Origin: Sisyra terminalis
Lineage: Eukaryota; Arthropoda; Insecta; Neuroptera; Sisyridae
DNA: 64,000 bases
Assembly (NCBI GenBank): GCA_958496175.1
Contig: OY292274.1
Span: forward strand, 2,542,001 to 2,606,000
Reading direction: 5' to 3'
Under the pieces are notes generated by a model. It was not told the DNA's origin, ran no database searches, and saw only the letters and a list, made by a program, of their open reading frames with translations. The position numbers were made by a program, and so were the translations under genes. Positions 1 to 12,029 of the stretch are shown in pieces; position 1 is the first letter of the stretch; every line of letters begins with the position of its first letter.

Positions 1-361
1 TTATACAACTTTACAATAACTTTAATCGACGTTTTATTTAAATTATATAAATAGAACAAAACTTTTCATAATAACGATTACATTGGGGTGTCGATTAGAC
101 AAAACAATCATTTTATATCAAATAAAATCTTTGTTTTGAATTTTGCGAAGTGACTTTTCCAAAAAATATATTATATCAGAAGAAACAAAGGATATGCCTT
201 AATAGATTATACAAAATTATTTTGTTGCTGTCATCTACCCAATGATTTTTTTTAAAAATAAAATTTGTAAGCAAGATGTTATCGATGGTGACTGGAGATT
301 GATTTAAGTTTTGCTATCTTGCAGAAATTGTCAATAGGAGAAATATTTTTTTTATATTTTA
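1..361. other. AT-rich flank, nothing recognised
   Basis: I see no gene, RNA or recognisable repeat here before the Helitron end that starts at 362. Confidence 0.4.
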
Positions 362-590
362 CTAGCTGAACCCAGCAGACGTTGCTCTTCCAGCCTATGA
401 TTGTGAATCGTTGTAAAAAAATAAAATAAATTTAGTAAAAAAAGCTTGTGAATTATAAGAATCACCTCCCTTATCAACTCGCAGCATCCTTCGCTGTACC
501 AATTATAACTTACCTTCAAGATATACAATTATCAATTATGTTTTGAGAAAATTTGCTTTAACTCTAAAAATCACTACACGATCATAATAA
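362..590 (-). mobile_element. Degraded Helitron 3' end
   Basis: On the minus strand this ends in GGGTTCAGCTAG followed by T, the CTAG|T terminus of insect Helitrons. About 210 bp match the 3' part of the better preserved copy at 32113-33096: both share the stretch around ATAACTTACC and the block AAAATCACTACA. Beyond about 590 the match is lost and I find no 5' TC terminus, so this is a truncated copy. The terminal hairpin is imperfect compared with the other copy. Confidence 0.6.
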
Positions 591-2834
591 TGAAGTATTG
601 GCAGTTAGTGGCCGCAAGTATGTTACGGAGGCAAGAAAAAGATAAAAACAATCCTTGAAACGGATTGTATATCCTGACAAAATTTGAGCTAAATCGATGT
701 AGAACTTTTTGAGTTTTTGAAATCTACATAAACCAACAGAACAATTTTATAGATATAGATAAAAGAAAGATTATTATTCATCGTTTATTTAAATTAGAGG
801 TTGTCAGAGGTGATCAACCCGTGGACCGTAAAAAGCACACCTTGACAATATTTTCGATCCGCGAAATGCATCAGACTTTTGTACACTGTTTACATTTTAT
901 AATGACCATATATGTGAAAACCAGTATAATAAAAAAGTTTACAGTGTTACATCTAAATTTAGGATGGAAGAATTTCAGATATATAACATTAATGGTGGCC
1001 CGCGTAGCTCTGATGCATTTCCGATGTGGTCCGCAATATCATAGCGATATAATAAAAAAAACATTGATACTTAGTAAAAGATTTTAATTTATATTCAATT
1101 AATGGGTGTCCGTTTATTTTAATCGGTCTTCTTCTGAATGATACTTTTATTATTAATATTTAAACGTAAAAAGACAACCGTTTCTTCTGAAGAAAAATTA
1201 GTTAAACTTAATTACAAAGTTTCTATCAAATCAGTAAAGCTGTCTTTAAATTAGAACCAAACGTAAAACCAGAAAAAGAATTGGTACAACTATTTAGATT
1301 AGACTTGTTTATGCTTTCTTTTACTTTTTTTGACGAATCACTAAAATGTACCTGAAAACAAAATATTATCGAATTCGATAAACCTGTTCTTGAATCTTAC
1401 GATGGAATTCAATAAGACAAAAATTAACGTTCAATTTTATCAACCTTTGTTCCATAAAGATCAATATTGTACGCAAAACTGGTTATATTCCAAGCTGGTG
1501 TGGAATTGCTAACAATTCTGCAAAAGGTAGAATCAAAGGTGTCATTTATGGATTCGGAAACAGTTGCAAATGTAAATACAATTGACAACAAATAATAAAT
1601 ACCTCAAACTGGTTCCAAATTCCTGAACTACATATTTAAATCTGTCATTCTCTCGTACATATTTTGACCTTCAAGCTTTTACTGTTATTTAATATCGCCA
1701 GTCGAAGTGCGATTGTTTGAATTCCACTGTAGCTACAACTAAACTGGCTTCGCACCTAACGTCTGGAATTTATACTGACAAAAGCCATAACAAAAATGAA
1801 ACCTATCTCAATTTTAATTTATAAATAATTTATAATAAAGACAAATCTATATTTGGCCTACATTTTTAAATTTAAATCTTTATAAGCTGTTAAGATAAAA
1901 TCAGTTCACTTATATATCTGCGATATATATTCTATGTATATTCATATATTCATTCATTTATATTCTTTCGATTATATATCTGCGAACGCATTTTTATGTT
2001 AATAATCATTCAATTATTGAAGCGAACATGTCAACAAATAGAGGATATAATTTTTGTAGGCATATACTTGTATTTTTCGCATATATAGAATTTAATAATA
2101 TTTTTCTTAGTTTGAGAAACTAACCAAGTTTTAAATTTCATTTCGTGGTTTCATTAAATTCTTTTGTGTATGGTAATAATTTTCAATACATTTTAAAAAT
2201 AAAGCTTTTTATAAATTGCCTGCGTTACAATTGATATGCACTTGATTATGACAAATATTTTTTGTATAAAATATCTGAGATTCCGATGAACTTCGTACCA
2301 CCTAAAACTGAAAATGATAATTAATTAATATCGGTAATACTGCTACATTTTTAATTATTAAATCACTAACAATAACAATAATTGTTCACAATTAAATTAA
2401 TATACATTGTATTTTACATATTTAGATTTACACCTATAACAAAATGCAATAACTATAAGCATACAAAAAATCCTTAAATTCTCACCTATTGATGAGTTTA
2501 AATACATACATAAATATTTCTAAAATATTTTTGTTTTTGTCTATTTGTGTCCCCCGAAATTCTTTTAGCCAATTCGATCCTAAGGTCGCTATTAGTTTGG
2601 GACTAGAAGCTTACTGGGAATGTTCCTATTTTCTTCAGCTCTTTTTTAAACAGAATATTTGTTTTATGCGCCAACCGACGTCATTTGAAATCTACTGTTA
2701 TATTTTTGCATTTTGGCCAAGAAATTTTTAGAATTATTTCCTATCCCATAAACTAATGAGCATAATGGATTTGGTGGTAGGACCAATTGTGACAATTTTA
2801 CTTTTCTATCAGCACAACATAACGCAGTAATAAT
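591..2834. other. AT-rich sequence, no supported gene
   Basis: An 88-codon open frame at 821-1087 and an 80-codon frame at 2489-2731 have no recognisable family motif and read as chance frames. The string GGGTGTCCG near 1105 recalls the ends of the element at 21024-22091, but the following bases do not continue the match. A short direct repeat, TATATATCTGCGA, occurs near 1911 and 1973. Confidence 0.35.
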
Positions 2835-3040
2835 ACCAGGGTCACGGGTAATTGGAATATAGTTAAATTAGTTTAAACAAACATTGATTTTGCGACGTTT
2901 CGTCTTTATTATTAAGACTTTTTCAAGTTCTGAAAGTATTACAATATTAACAACATTATAACAATATAATTATAAACATAATAATAAAATTATGGGCAAT
3001 AAGGACGAAGCTTCTTGCAGAATATTATTTATTTTGTCGC

Positions 3041-3075
3041 TAACGTTTCGTCAGTCATTCCTGACTTCTTCAGGG
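3041..3075 (-). ncRNA. Hammerhead-like ribozyme motif, left arm
   Basis: Read on the minus strand, CTGAAGA fits the hammerhead CUGANGA core. It is followed by an A, a GUC...GAC stem II and then GAAACGU. The ACGU after GAA is self-complementary, which would suit a short stem III formed between two copies. There is one extra A between the core and stem II. I do not see a separate upstream stem III strand with a cleavage triplet in the usual place. Activity is not shown. Confidence 0.4.
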
Positions 3076-3449
3076 CTCAAAATTAAAAATTACTCTACAC
3101 ATGTCATAAAAATAAGCTGTAAAATGACCAAATTGGTAGAACAACAAACCAAGAATATAATTTGGTATTGATAAATAAAAAGTTGTTTTAGAAACATTAT
3201 TGGAAAAATACAAACACGCATGGCTCAACTCAGTTATAATAATCTTTATTATGTTAACTTATTATAAATAATTATTATTATTATTATAACTGAGTTTAGC
3301 CATGTGTGTTTATATTTTTTCAAAAATGTTTTTTCAACAATTTTTTATTTATCAATACCAAATTATATTCTTAGTTTGTTGTTCTACCAGTTGGGTCATT
3401 TCACAGCTTATTTTTATGACATTTGTAGAGTAATTTTTAATTTTGAACC

Positions 3450-3483
3450 CTGAAGAAGTCGGGAATGACTGACGAAACGTTGG
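3450..3483 (+). ncRNA. Hammerhead-like ribozyme motif, right arm
   Basis: This is the mirror copy of the motif at 3041-3075. CTGAAGA is followed by AGTC, a GGGAAT loop, GACT, and then GACGAAACGTT. The bases after the ACGT palindrome (GG after a U) can pair with CC just before CTGAAGA, as a minimal stem I. The same reservations apply: the extra A and the missing upstream half. Confidence 0.4.
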
Positions 3484-3710
3484 CAATGAAATAAATAATA
3501 TTCTGCAAGAAGCTTCGTCCTTATTACCCACAATTTTATTATTATATTTTAAAAAAGAGTAGGACTTAAACAACATGGATTATTGTAATCTTACCTCAAC
3601 AATGTCTAAACAATCGTTAATTAAAAATGTAAAATTAAAATTAAAACTGTAAAACGATTTTTAGCATTCAAGTATGTGTTTTTATAACAAGTCTAACAAA
3701 ATATATAATA

Positions 3711-4828
3711 CTAGTAAATGCCTGCTGCATTCGCAACTAAAGGCTTTATCTGAATAAAATGTTTAATATGAGATAATGTAGAGTTAATCAACAATCGAAA
3801 TTTTAAATTTAATAATCAAAGTATTGTTAATATAAAAAAAAGTTTATCTAAAATTATATTAAGAAATAAAATATAAGTGTTTTTTTTTTATATCATCTTA
3901 ATAACATTTTAAATAACGTCATTTCACTAAACTATTTTGAAAGTTTAATACTTATGTAGTACTTATACAAAATAGGCGATTTTAAATTTGGCTCGTTTTT
4001 CAACAATCAAACTTTTTAAAATCTATTTTATTTTACAAACCAATGGTTGTGTTCTGGAGTAATTATATGTTCGGCTGAAAAGCATTAAGGTAGCAATTTT
4101 TTGCCATATATTTCACTGTCAATTCAAATATAAAATCTTCGATACTAACTTTTTTTCGGTATTTAGAACAATTTGAAAACCAATTATTGTTATTGAAAAT
4201 AAATAAAATATTCGAATTTACTTTCACGCTTTCCACCTATTTCCAACAATTTTGTATGTACAACGTCCAAATGTGCGAAATCGAACAGCTTTTTAGTCAT
4301 GTTAACTAACATAAAGAAGGTCATTATTTTTTTTTTCGTTTTACATTGTATTTTCAAATATATGTAAGTGCACATTTGTGTCGATGTTTGGAAAGTGTTT
4401 CCCTTATACGATGCAAATATATAATAAAAAGGGTTTTTGAAAATTTCTCCCCTAAAAGAGTGAAAAACGGTAGCAAAGTTTGTAAGGGATAGCGTTTATT
4501 AAACAATCGAAATTTCAAATTTAATAATCAATCAAAGTCCGTTAAAAGCGAAACGTTACTACTGCTTAATATAAAACAAAGTTGATTTATTATTAGAAAC
4601 AAAAACTTAAAGGCTGCTTAAAAATGTAAACTCTGAAAAGGTTAAGTTAAGTTTTTAAATGAGCATTATGTTTTTTTGGCTTTCGCATATTGTAAACCTG
4701 AAAATTCGAAATACGTATTCACAAATATAAAAATTAGTGAGTGAGTATCCCTACCAACGTTTTGAATGCGTTAGTGGGGATAACAGAGCGCATGCGTATA
4801 GCCTATTCTGCACGGACGCACGGCAAGA
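3711..4828 (-). mobile_element. Non-autonomous Helitron, family 1, copy 1
   Basis: On the minus strand it starts TCTTGCCGT and ends CTAG, flanked by A on the 5' side and T on the 3' side, as expected for Helitron insertion between A and T. A hairpin GTTGC-GAAT-GCAGC lies about 10 bp before the CTAG end. It is homologous over its whole length to the copy at 37365-38493 (1118 against 1129 bp, opposite orientation), and that match fixes both boundaries. It has no helicase or Rep coding sequence, so it must be moved in trans. Confidence 0.8.
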
Positions 4829-5269
4829 TAGCCACTTTATATATAAGATAATATTTATTTAAAAAATTTAAATAAAATACGAAAGATAATCAGACCTAGG
4901 ATGTCATTATATATTAAACTTAGATTCTGTGTGTCAGATCTTAGATTTATTGTCTTATTTAATTTTATGAAAACCATTTCACTCAACGAACGCTTAAAGT
5001 AGTTAGATTCACTATCTAAAACTGAAACTCCATCGAACATAAAATTATGCTTGGTATCGAAATGATGATTAGCAATTTTTTAATTAATGATTGTTTAGAC
5101 ATTGTTGAAGTCAGTTCATAATAATATTGTTATAATGTTGTTAATATTGTAATACTTTCAGAGCTTGAAAAAGTCTTAATAATAAAGACGAAACGTTACA
5201 AATCAATGATTATTTAAATTAATTTAACTATATTCCAATTACCCGTGACCCTGATATTATTATTGTTAT

Positions 5270-6781
5270 TGATACTGCAATTGAACCTTACATAAAATAA
5301 CGCAGTAGATTCATTACTGTATTTCAACGCCATACAATATTGACAAATGATTGGCATTTCCCCAATTGCTACAGATTACAATAAATATTAAGTGAAACAT
5401 GTAGTTATAAGTAAATGGTAATACTTTAGCAAAATCACAAAGCAAAGAAATGACAAATTTGTTTGTTGTCGAATATTTATTGGTGTTAGTGCCTACCAGT
5501 GCCTACACTGTCTATTGGACCTATTTGACAGGTATTAACAGTTTATATGGATTTTTTTTTTTGCTTTTACAATTTTCCTTACTACTTCTTCCTGATTTCT
5601 TACTTTTTAAACCTTGCTTTCTACAAATATTTCAACACCAAAATGAGCCAAAGTGGTCCAGACGATTTCAAGTTTTTGCGAGACCCACACGTCTCAACTC
5701 ATTTTTATTTAATAGGTTGTTAAAATCATACACTAATCGTCGTATTTACCTCTTTAAATTTCATACTTTTCCATAAAAAAACAAACCTTACTTTATATTT
5801 TTGTAAAACTTAAGCAATTATTCAATTTCAATTATTCATTACAAAATGGATGTGCCAAAAAAAGGAATCATTCGTTTTAAAAGTACCATAGCGCATACGA
5901 AATAAGCATTGATTACATACATGTGTGAAAAAGAGCAAAACAAAAAATCAAAATTGCAAACAAATAAAAGAAGAAAGAGAGACCAAACAACAATTTAGGA
6001 GAAAATAAAAACTCTATGATACGAAATTATAGTCTCGAGCTGAGACAAAGAGACGCCTCCATCCTCTATTAAATATTATTGGAAAAATCAATAAGCGGCA
6101 GTTGAATGTTGTGGCCATTTAAACAGATATAGGTTGTAATAAACATGAGATTGAATGAGTTTTATTTTATTTTGACGAAAAGGACAATGGTAATAGGGGT
6201 TAAATAAAATATTACCATTTAAAGTATACTTTATCATAAAATAGTAAAAATTTAAGAGAATTGTTTTGGAACCGGTCATATTTTCAACTAGCATTGATTG
6301 ACGATAATTAATTTGTACAATTTAATTCCGTTTACATTAAAAATTAAATTGATCATATTTGTATCGTGCACCTCATTCGGATAGTAAAGTTAATAAACCG
6401 CAAAAGCCATACAAAAAGTAATAACATTGTTGTCGACAAACGATTAAACTATACTCTTCTTGTTCAATATTATTTTAGAGGCCCAAAGGTATCATAAACA
6501 TGACAATATTTTAGCAAGCTATAACGTATAGAAATGTTTCTAAATTTTCGGAAACTCAAAATCGAATATTAATCAATATTTTTAATCATCCTTCGTTTGA
6601 TTTATTGTAATCAATTTTACTGGTAGTTTAAGTTAAATATGAGCTTCATTAATTATGAGCTAAGAAAGCCAAGAAATTTATCTAAGCTTAACGATTTGTT
6701 ATCAAAGTTCGACCTCAATGATACTATCACTGTTAATTTTGTTAGATGTAATGTCATTTACAATATTGTTATCATCTAAAT
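5270..6781. other. AT-rich sequence; one unrecognised 108-codon frame
   Basis: A 108-codon open frame on the plus strand at 5450-5776 starts with a hydrophobic stretch (residues about 5-20, then 30-50) and ends in a basic segment. I recognise no family. It has no splice or promoter context and its base composition matches the background, so chance is likely. Nothing else is seen. Confidence 0.25.
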
Positions 6782-6900
6782 CAGTTTTTCCCAAAGTGTG
6801 GTACGCGTACCTCCAGGAGTACGGGGAGAGTATAGCGGAGATATGCGCTACATTACATTTTAGCTGCGTCGGGTACACCGAAGGATTTAGAGAATATCAT
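6782..6900 (+). mobile_element. Possible hAT terminus
   Basis: It begins CAGTTTTTCCCAAAGTGTGG and continues through the palindrome GTACGCGTAC. This resembles hAT ends of the type CAGTGTTTCCCAAAGTG. I do not find a matching opposite end or an 8-bp duplication. The foldback element that follows from 6925 may have landed in it. Confidence 0.35.
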
Positions 6901-6924
6901 CCCAGAAAATTTGCAATTTTTGCA

Positions 6925-8595
6925 ATTATAGTTATAATAAGTATGAATGTAGACACAAAATATTTTTTTCGAATGATGATTATTTGTCAAGTTATAAGCT
7001 TCTAAAGAATTGTCGTTTTTGAAATTCGTATTTTTTGAAATTTTTTTTTTCGAATTAAACAATTTTTTTTTAAATTTTAAATATGGCGATTTAAATAGAA
7101 CATTTACTGTTCTTTCTAATTACAAAACAAAAATATATATTTTTATTTTTTTTAATATACAAAACCGGAAGTAAACTTTTAAAATCAGAATTTTAATAAC
7201 TTCGACCATTTTGTTTTTTGATTTATTTATTTCAAAATATAGCCTAAAGTGCATTTATAATAAACCAAAAGTTTCATAATGGGATCTGCAATAGTTTAGG
7301 AGATAGAGGAATTAAAGTACATACATGTCGTATTCTAGCTTCTTTAGGTCAACTGGTTTACGCGATATAATTCTAAAACGCTGCAATATTTATATTTACT
7401 ACCCTACTTAAGCGTATTTAAAGCTCTAATAATGTTGTGGGGTAATTATTATTCAAATAAAAAAAGTATTTATTGAAAAAAATATAAATAGGAAGCAAAA
7501 GTTATAAATAAATTTCGTGGTAAGTATTAAAATCGTTTGCTAGCTAAAGAGGTTGTTAATGATGTTGGTAAACCTAAACTTTCATTTCCTACTAATTTTC
7601 CGAGTGATCGTACCCCTTCCACAGCATATTTTTACAAAATATATTCTCTCCTATACAAATAAGTACGTCAACCGAATCCCCACTTTTTTCTTTTTTATAG
7701 GCTCAGCGCTCTCTTGTGGCCTGAGAACGCATATTAACCGTCACAATTCTCACCCTTCTATGTCGACGAAAAGAGGTGAGAATATATTTTGTACAAATAT
7801 GTTGTGGAAGGGGTACCATCACTCGGAAAATTGAGAAGAAATGAAAATTTAAGTTTAACATGGGGTTTATGGAGCACGTTTACTCTAGTCATTCAACCTC
7901 TTTATCTAGCAAACGATTTTATTACTTATCACGAAATTTATTTATAACTATTGCTTCCTATTTATATTTTTTTCAATAAGTACTATTTTTATTTGAATAA
8001 TAATTACCCCACAACATTATTAGAGCCTTAAATACGCTTAAGTAGGGTAGTAAATATAAATATTGCAGCGTTTTAGAATTATATCGCGTAAACCAGTTGA
8101 CCTAAAGAAGCTAGAATACGACATGTATGTACTTTAATTCCTCTATCTCCTAAACTATTGCAGATCCCATTATGAAACTTCTGGTGTATTGTAAATGTAC
8201 TTTAGGCTATATTTTGAAATAAAAAAATCAAAAAACAAAATAGTAGAAATTATTAAAATTTGGATTTGAAAAGTTTACTTCCGGTTATGCACATTTAAAA
8301 AAATAAAAATATCTAGTTTTATTTTGTATTTAGAAAGAACAGTATATGTTCTATTTAAATCGTCATATTTAAAATTTAAAAAAATTTATTTAATTCGATG
8401 TTTTTTTTCAAAAAATACGAATTTCAATAACGACAATTCCTTAGAAGCGTATAACTTGACAAATAATCATCATTCGAAGAAAATATTTTGTGTACTTATT
8501 CATATTTACTAGAAGTATAATTATGCCGAATATGAACAAATTTCAAAACGTCACATTTTTTTTTTGTTTTTACGTTTGCTTTACGTGAAATCCCG
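6925..8595. repeat. Foldback element, family GTGAAGCGG, copy 1
   Basis: Two arms of about 750 bp run inverted towards a unique centre at roughly 7660-7770, so almost the whole element is a palindrome. The arms share blocks such as AAACGCTGCAATA, CATACATGTCGTA and GATCGTACCCCTTCC. The right arm reaches the terminal TTTACGTGAAAT; the left arm lacks about 60 bp of terminus. The other copies are 40171-40986 (one arm only) and 54873-56114. Open frames inside read across the arms and look non-coding. Confidence 0.75.
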
Positions 8596-8814
8596 TACTG
8601 TCGGTTAGAGAAAACAATCTTATGCTCATAATCAAAGACTCCATTTACCTACAAATAAAAATGATTTAACTCTTCATTTTTTTAATCTTTAATTTTATCT
8701 AAAAATTTACACTAAACATTAGAATCTACTTAATTGTGGCCATATCGCAGAATCCTTAAATTAACTTGGATAGTAAAATTATCATAGCAAATGGACAAAA
8801 TTGTAGAAGTTTTT

Positions 8815-9110
8815 AAAAGCCTAAACAAAAAACGCGAACTATTTGAAGTAAATAAGAGGAGGAAAACGGCGTACCCTGGGGCATATCATGCGAAATGAAA
8901 AACATCAATTCTTGCAATTAATAATCGAAGACCGGAATAAAGGAATATCGGCAGGAAAAGAGGAACCGGAAGGAGAAGAAAATCATAGCTGGAAAACATT
9001 AAATTGTGAACAGGGATATGCAATGGACAATTTTATGGTAAATAAACTTATCCATTAGTGGATACTCATCGGAAAAAGAAGAATTTTACACCTTTCCAAA
9101 TTCTTAGGGC
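8815..9110 (+). pseudogene. LINE reverse transcriptase C-terminus, decayed
   Basis: Read across three frames, the sequence gives KRELFEVNKRRKTAY, LGHIMRNEKHQFLQLIIE, RKRGTGRRRKS(stop)LENIKLW and KREEFYTFPNS. This order (a basic helix, YLGH-MRN, QLI, GKRG-GRRR-SWL-N) is the conserved C-terminal tail of a large group of animal non-LTR retrotransposon polyproteins, downstream of the polymerase. At least two frameshifts (near 8870 and 8940) and a stop in place of the Trp of SWL break it. The catalytic domain is absent, so this is a short 3'-terminal relic. Direction is plus. I cannot assign the clade with certainty. Confidence 0.6.
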
Positions 9111-9773
9111 CTACGCATGCGATTGCATAGAAATCTAGAGTAAATAAGGAAAATTTCTAGCACAAAATTTGAGACACAAAATCAATCTTAAAATGATTCC
9201 ATATCGTTTCTCGGATATAATGGTTTTGGAAAACAATCTGGAGCATTTTAAAAAGTAGTTAACATATAAATGCAGGGTCACCAAGTGTTTAATAACTCTA
9301 TGATAAGAAGATATTAATTACATAAGCCTAATCATAAAAAGTATAAGACTTCGAATTTCACGACAATTTCGGTATTCAGGGATCAAAGGTAAGCAAATAC
9401 GACTCCGAAAGCCGCACATAGCTCTTCACTGAGTCAAGTGTGGCACTCATCAATATTTTAGAAGATCCTTGACTTATTTACGACACATAGTTTTATAGTT
9501 TTCTGGAACTTTATAGGGATTGTTCTGAGATTTTATGATTAAATATAGATTTATGATATTAATTTCTGTTATATTTGATTCTTATTAATTTAATTTGAAA
9601 TAACGATTTTCTTTTTCATCGTTTTATTTTTATTTTTTATGTTACAATGATTTAGTTTCTATGCTTAGTTACTTGTAAATAATAATTTGTAAATGAATCT
9701 TTCTAGAATAATAAGAACTGGATGTGTACTCCCTTAGACCTCATTTGTGCCCACCCCAAGTATATACCTTTCA
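9111..9773. other. AT-rich sequence, nothing recognised
   Basis: No gene or repeat is recognised between the LINE relic and the target duplication of the hAT MITE. Confidence 0.4.
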
Positions 9774-11508
9774 GCTATGCACAGTAGCGTGCACAGAGAT
9801 TTTAGGCAGGGTAGGCAGACATTTTTAAAAGCTATTTTAATTTAAGCAGATTTAAAAATTCTGCTTAGTTCGTTGTCATGATGAGTAAATAATGAACCCT
9901 ATACCGATTAGCCAACAAAATTTCAAAGTGTGAGTTTTCCGATTTTTTTTTTGACAATCGATGGGAAATGGTTCGTAGACGTATGAGAAAGAAACTGCTT
10001 TGTTTGTGACAAAATAGTTTAGCAGTAATAAATTAATTAAGAAAAATTAATTTGTCATTGATATAGTAAAATGTTTAGTAAATATGGTTCAAAGCAACAT
10101 ACAATAACAAAAATGTGGGAAAATTAATAAAACGGTTGGTTAAATGTAAAACTAAAAAAAAATTAAGGAAAACTAAACAGAACCTCCTCCCCTTCGAAAA
10201 AAAAATGGGAAAAAAAAGGCAACTATGATAATAATTTTTTTCCTCAAATTATATTTTCCCAAAATTTTACAAAATAACAAAAATCGAAACATAATTAAAA
10301 CGGCTTTTCTCTCAAATTTTTTCATCGTTTGTGAAAATCAACCTTTCACACAAAAATTTTTTGAAAAAATATATACGGAGTAGAACATTAAGTGTTTTTT
10401 GAAATTCGGAAAATATTTCCACACTTTCTGATCCACCCAATTTTTCCCAACTAGTAAAAATCAATACAATATTAAACAGACTTTTGACACATAAACTTTC
10501 ATCGTTTGTGAAAATCAACTTTTCACACCAAAAATTATTTGGAAAATATTTTTCTTTAACTTTTTTTTTTAGTTTTAGTTTTCACCAACCGTTTCCTAAA
10601 TTTTCCCTCATTTTCGTTATTGTATGTTGCTTTAATTAACCCTTATTTTTGAAACATTTAACTAGATCAATGACTAATAAATTAATTTATCTTATTTATT
10701 TAATTCCCGCTAAACTATTTTGTCACAAACGAAACGGTTTCTTTCACAAACCTCTACGAACGATTTCTCATCGATTGTCAAAAAAAAAAATCGAAAAATT
10801 CACACCTTCAAGTTTTGTTGACTAATCGGTATATGGTACATAATGATGCTGATATTTTTAACCACAAATATCCATAGATTGACTTATTTTGTAAACTTTA
10901 TTAATGAAGTACAATATAATCGTCAGGATTAAATTATGCAGATAATAGATAATACATACATTATAAAAAAACAAAAAACAATGTACGTAGATAACTGATC
11001 GTTATATCGTTTATTGAGATCAATCAAATTCAAACTTTGATAATTAATAAGAAACGATGCTACTTCGGTAATAATCGTAATTTGTCGTGTTATAAGAAGA
11101 CAGTGTATTTCTATGAGGTTGTGTGCGTGCGAATGTGTAGAATTGTATGTTTGTATTATTGTTTTTATACGAACGCACACACTGACACATATATAGCTAT
11201 TAGTGCACACATATAAATATTTATGCGCGAATAGTTTGTGTCTTTCCCGCTGCTGGACTCAGTAGCGCTAGTGTATCGCAATGCAAATATTACCAGTCGC
11301 TTACTTGAAATTGAATCAACGAACGAGCTGGCATAATCTGTATACGGTATAGATGATATCCGTTAAGGTTTTTTGTTTATTGATATTTGATAGTACTCGT
11401 AAATAAAATAAAATTAGATATCAGAACAAGATTGTAAATATTAATCTGAATTATGTAGGGTAGGCAGTGTCTTTTTGTCTATATGGAATGCACGCCACTG
11501 GCTATGCA
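9774..11508. mobile_element. hAT MITE, copy 1, with 8-bp target duplication
   Basis: The element runs 9782-11500 with ends CAGTAGCGTGCAC and TGCACGCCACTG, imperfect terminal inverted repeats of the hAT type. It is flanked by the perfect 8-bp duplication GCTATGCA (9774-9781 and 11501-11508). Inside, two long arms (about 9880-10150 and 10590-10860) are inverted. A segment containing CATCGTTTGTGAAAATC occurs twice in tandem (about 10319 and 10500). A GT/CA-rich palindromic insert at about 11110-11330 is absent from copy 2. There is no transposase, so it depends on an autonomous hAT elsewhere. Confidence 0.92.
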
Positions 11509-11852
11509 TATAGTGCAGTGTAGTTAACATATATGTATGGAATGCAGATTTTTTGTTTTGTTTTTTCGTTCTATACGAGTTTCGTAACTTAAATGGAAAA
11601 AATACACTAAAAATTACTACAATAACATCGTAATCTAGGACTAGACTTTCATTTTTTTTTTATCTCGACATGCTGTTCTATTTAAAACTCATTATTTATG
11701 CTAAAGCTTTAGCGTTATAACATTGAACTTTTTCAAATATTCTCCTAAAAAATAAGTTTTAGAACAATGTATAGATCAAAATGGTAAAAATCTTTTCCTA
11801 AATTACGTTGTTACAGTTTAGTACTTTTAGGTACAACTTTTTCTTCCGCACA

Positions 11853-12005
11853 TATTTTTTTTCATTGTTATTTACCGTCGCTTTACAACTACTAAGGTCT
11901 TTAGCGGCTCTAGGTTATATTAAAAATTTGCTCGATATGAGGATCGAACCTAAAACCTACCAGTTTTGGAGCGGTTACCTAGATCACTTGGTCGCTAGTA
12001 GGCTA
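11853..12005 (-). mobile_element. tRNA-derived SINE, copy 1
   Basis: On the minus strand the head contains AGCGACCAAGTGATCTAGG, resembling a pol III A box, and GGTTCGATCCT, a good B box. The body ends CGGTAAATAACAATG followed by an A-rich tail. The copy at 46031-46150 has the same order of A-box-like, CTGGTAGGT and GGTAAATAACAAT blocks. The spacing of the two boxes and the tail favour a SINE over a functional tRNA gene; I do not see a complete cloverleaf. Confidence 0.65.
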
Positions 12006-12029
12006 CATAATTATTGTATTGTCTATGTA

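Larger units (their letters stand above)
2978..3552. repeat. Foldback palindrome with hammerhead-like motifs
   Basis: This is a near-perfect inverted repeat: arms of roughly 265 bp (about 2978-3240 and 3284-3552) around a short AT-rich loop of ATT triplets. It would fold into one long hairpin as DNA or RNA. Each arm carries a motif of the form CTGAAGA, AGTC...GACT, then GACGAAACGT. It contains no open frame: the frames seen are the arms read on either strand. It appears to be inserted in the left arm of the surrounding composite element. Confidence 0.75.
2835..5265. repeat. Composite inverted-repeat element, nested
   Basis: Two outer arms of about 140 bp, 2835-2975 and 5125-5265, are inverted copies of each other. 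Each carries the string GACGAAACGT next to AAGTC...GAC, and each ends in a block reading GGGTCACGGGTAATTGGAAT or its complement. A second matching pair, about 3590-3630 against 5070-5115 (both with CAATGTCTAAACAATC), shows that the arms once continued inward. The palindrome at 2978-3552 therefore interrupts the left arm, and the Helitron at 3711-4828 sits in the interior. No coding capacity is seen. Confidence 0.65.

Noticed and set aside
821..1087. An 88-codon open frame that could be a small gene
   Set aside because: No motif and no supporting signals; the same region shows nothing on either strand.
1100..1135. GGGTGTCCG as another end of the TA-flanked foldback family
   Set aside because: Only nine bases agree; the following sequence does not continue the match.
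5450..5776. A 108-codon open frame with a hydrophobic N-terminal half
   Set aside because: No family motif, background composition, no splice or promoter support; frames of this length occur by chance in about 60 kb of unconstrained DNA.
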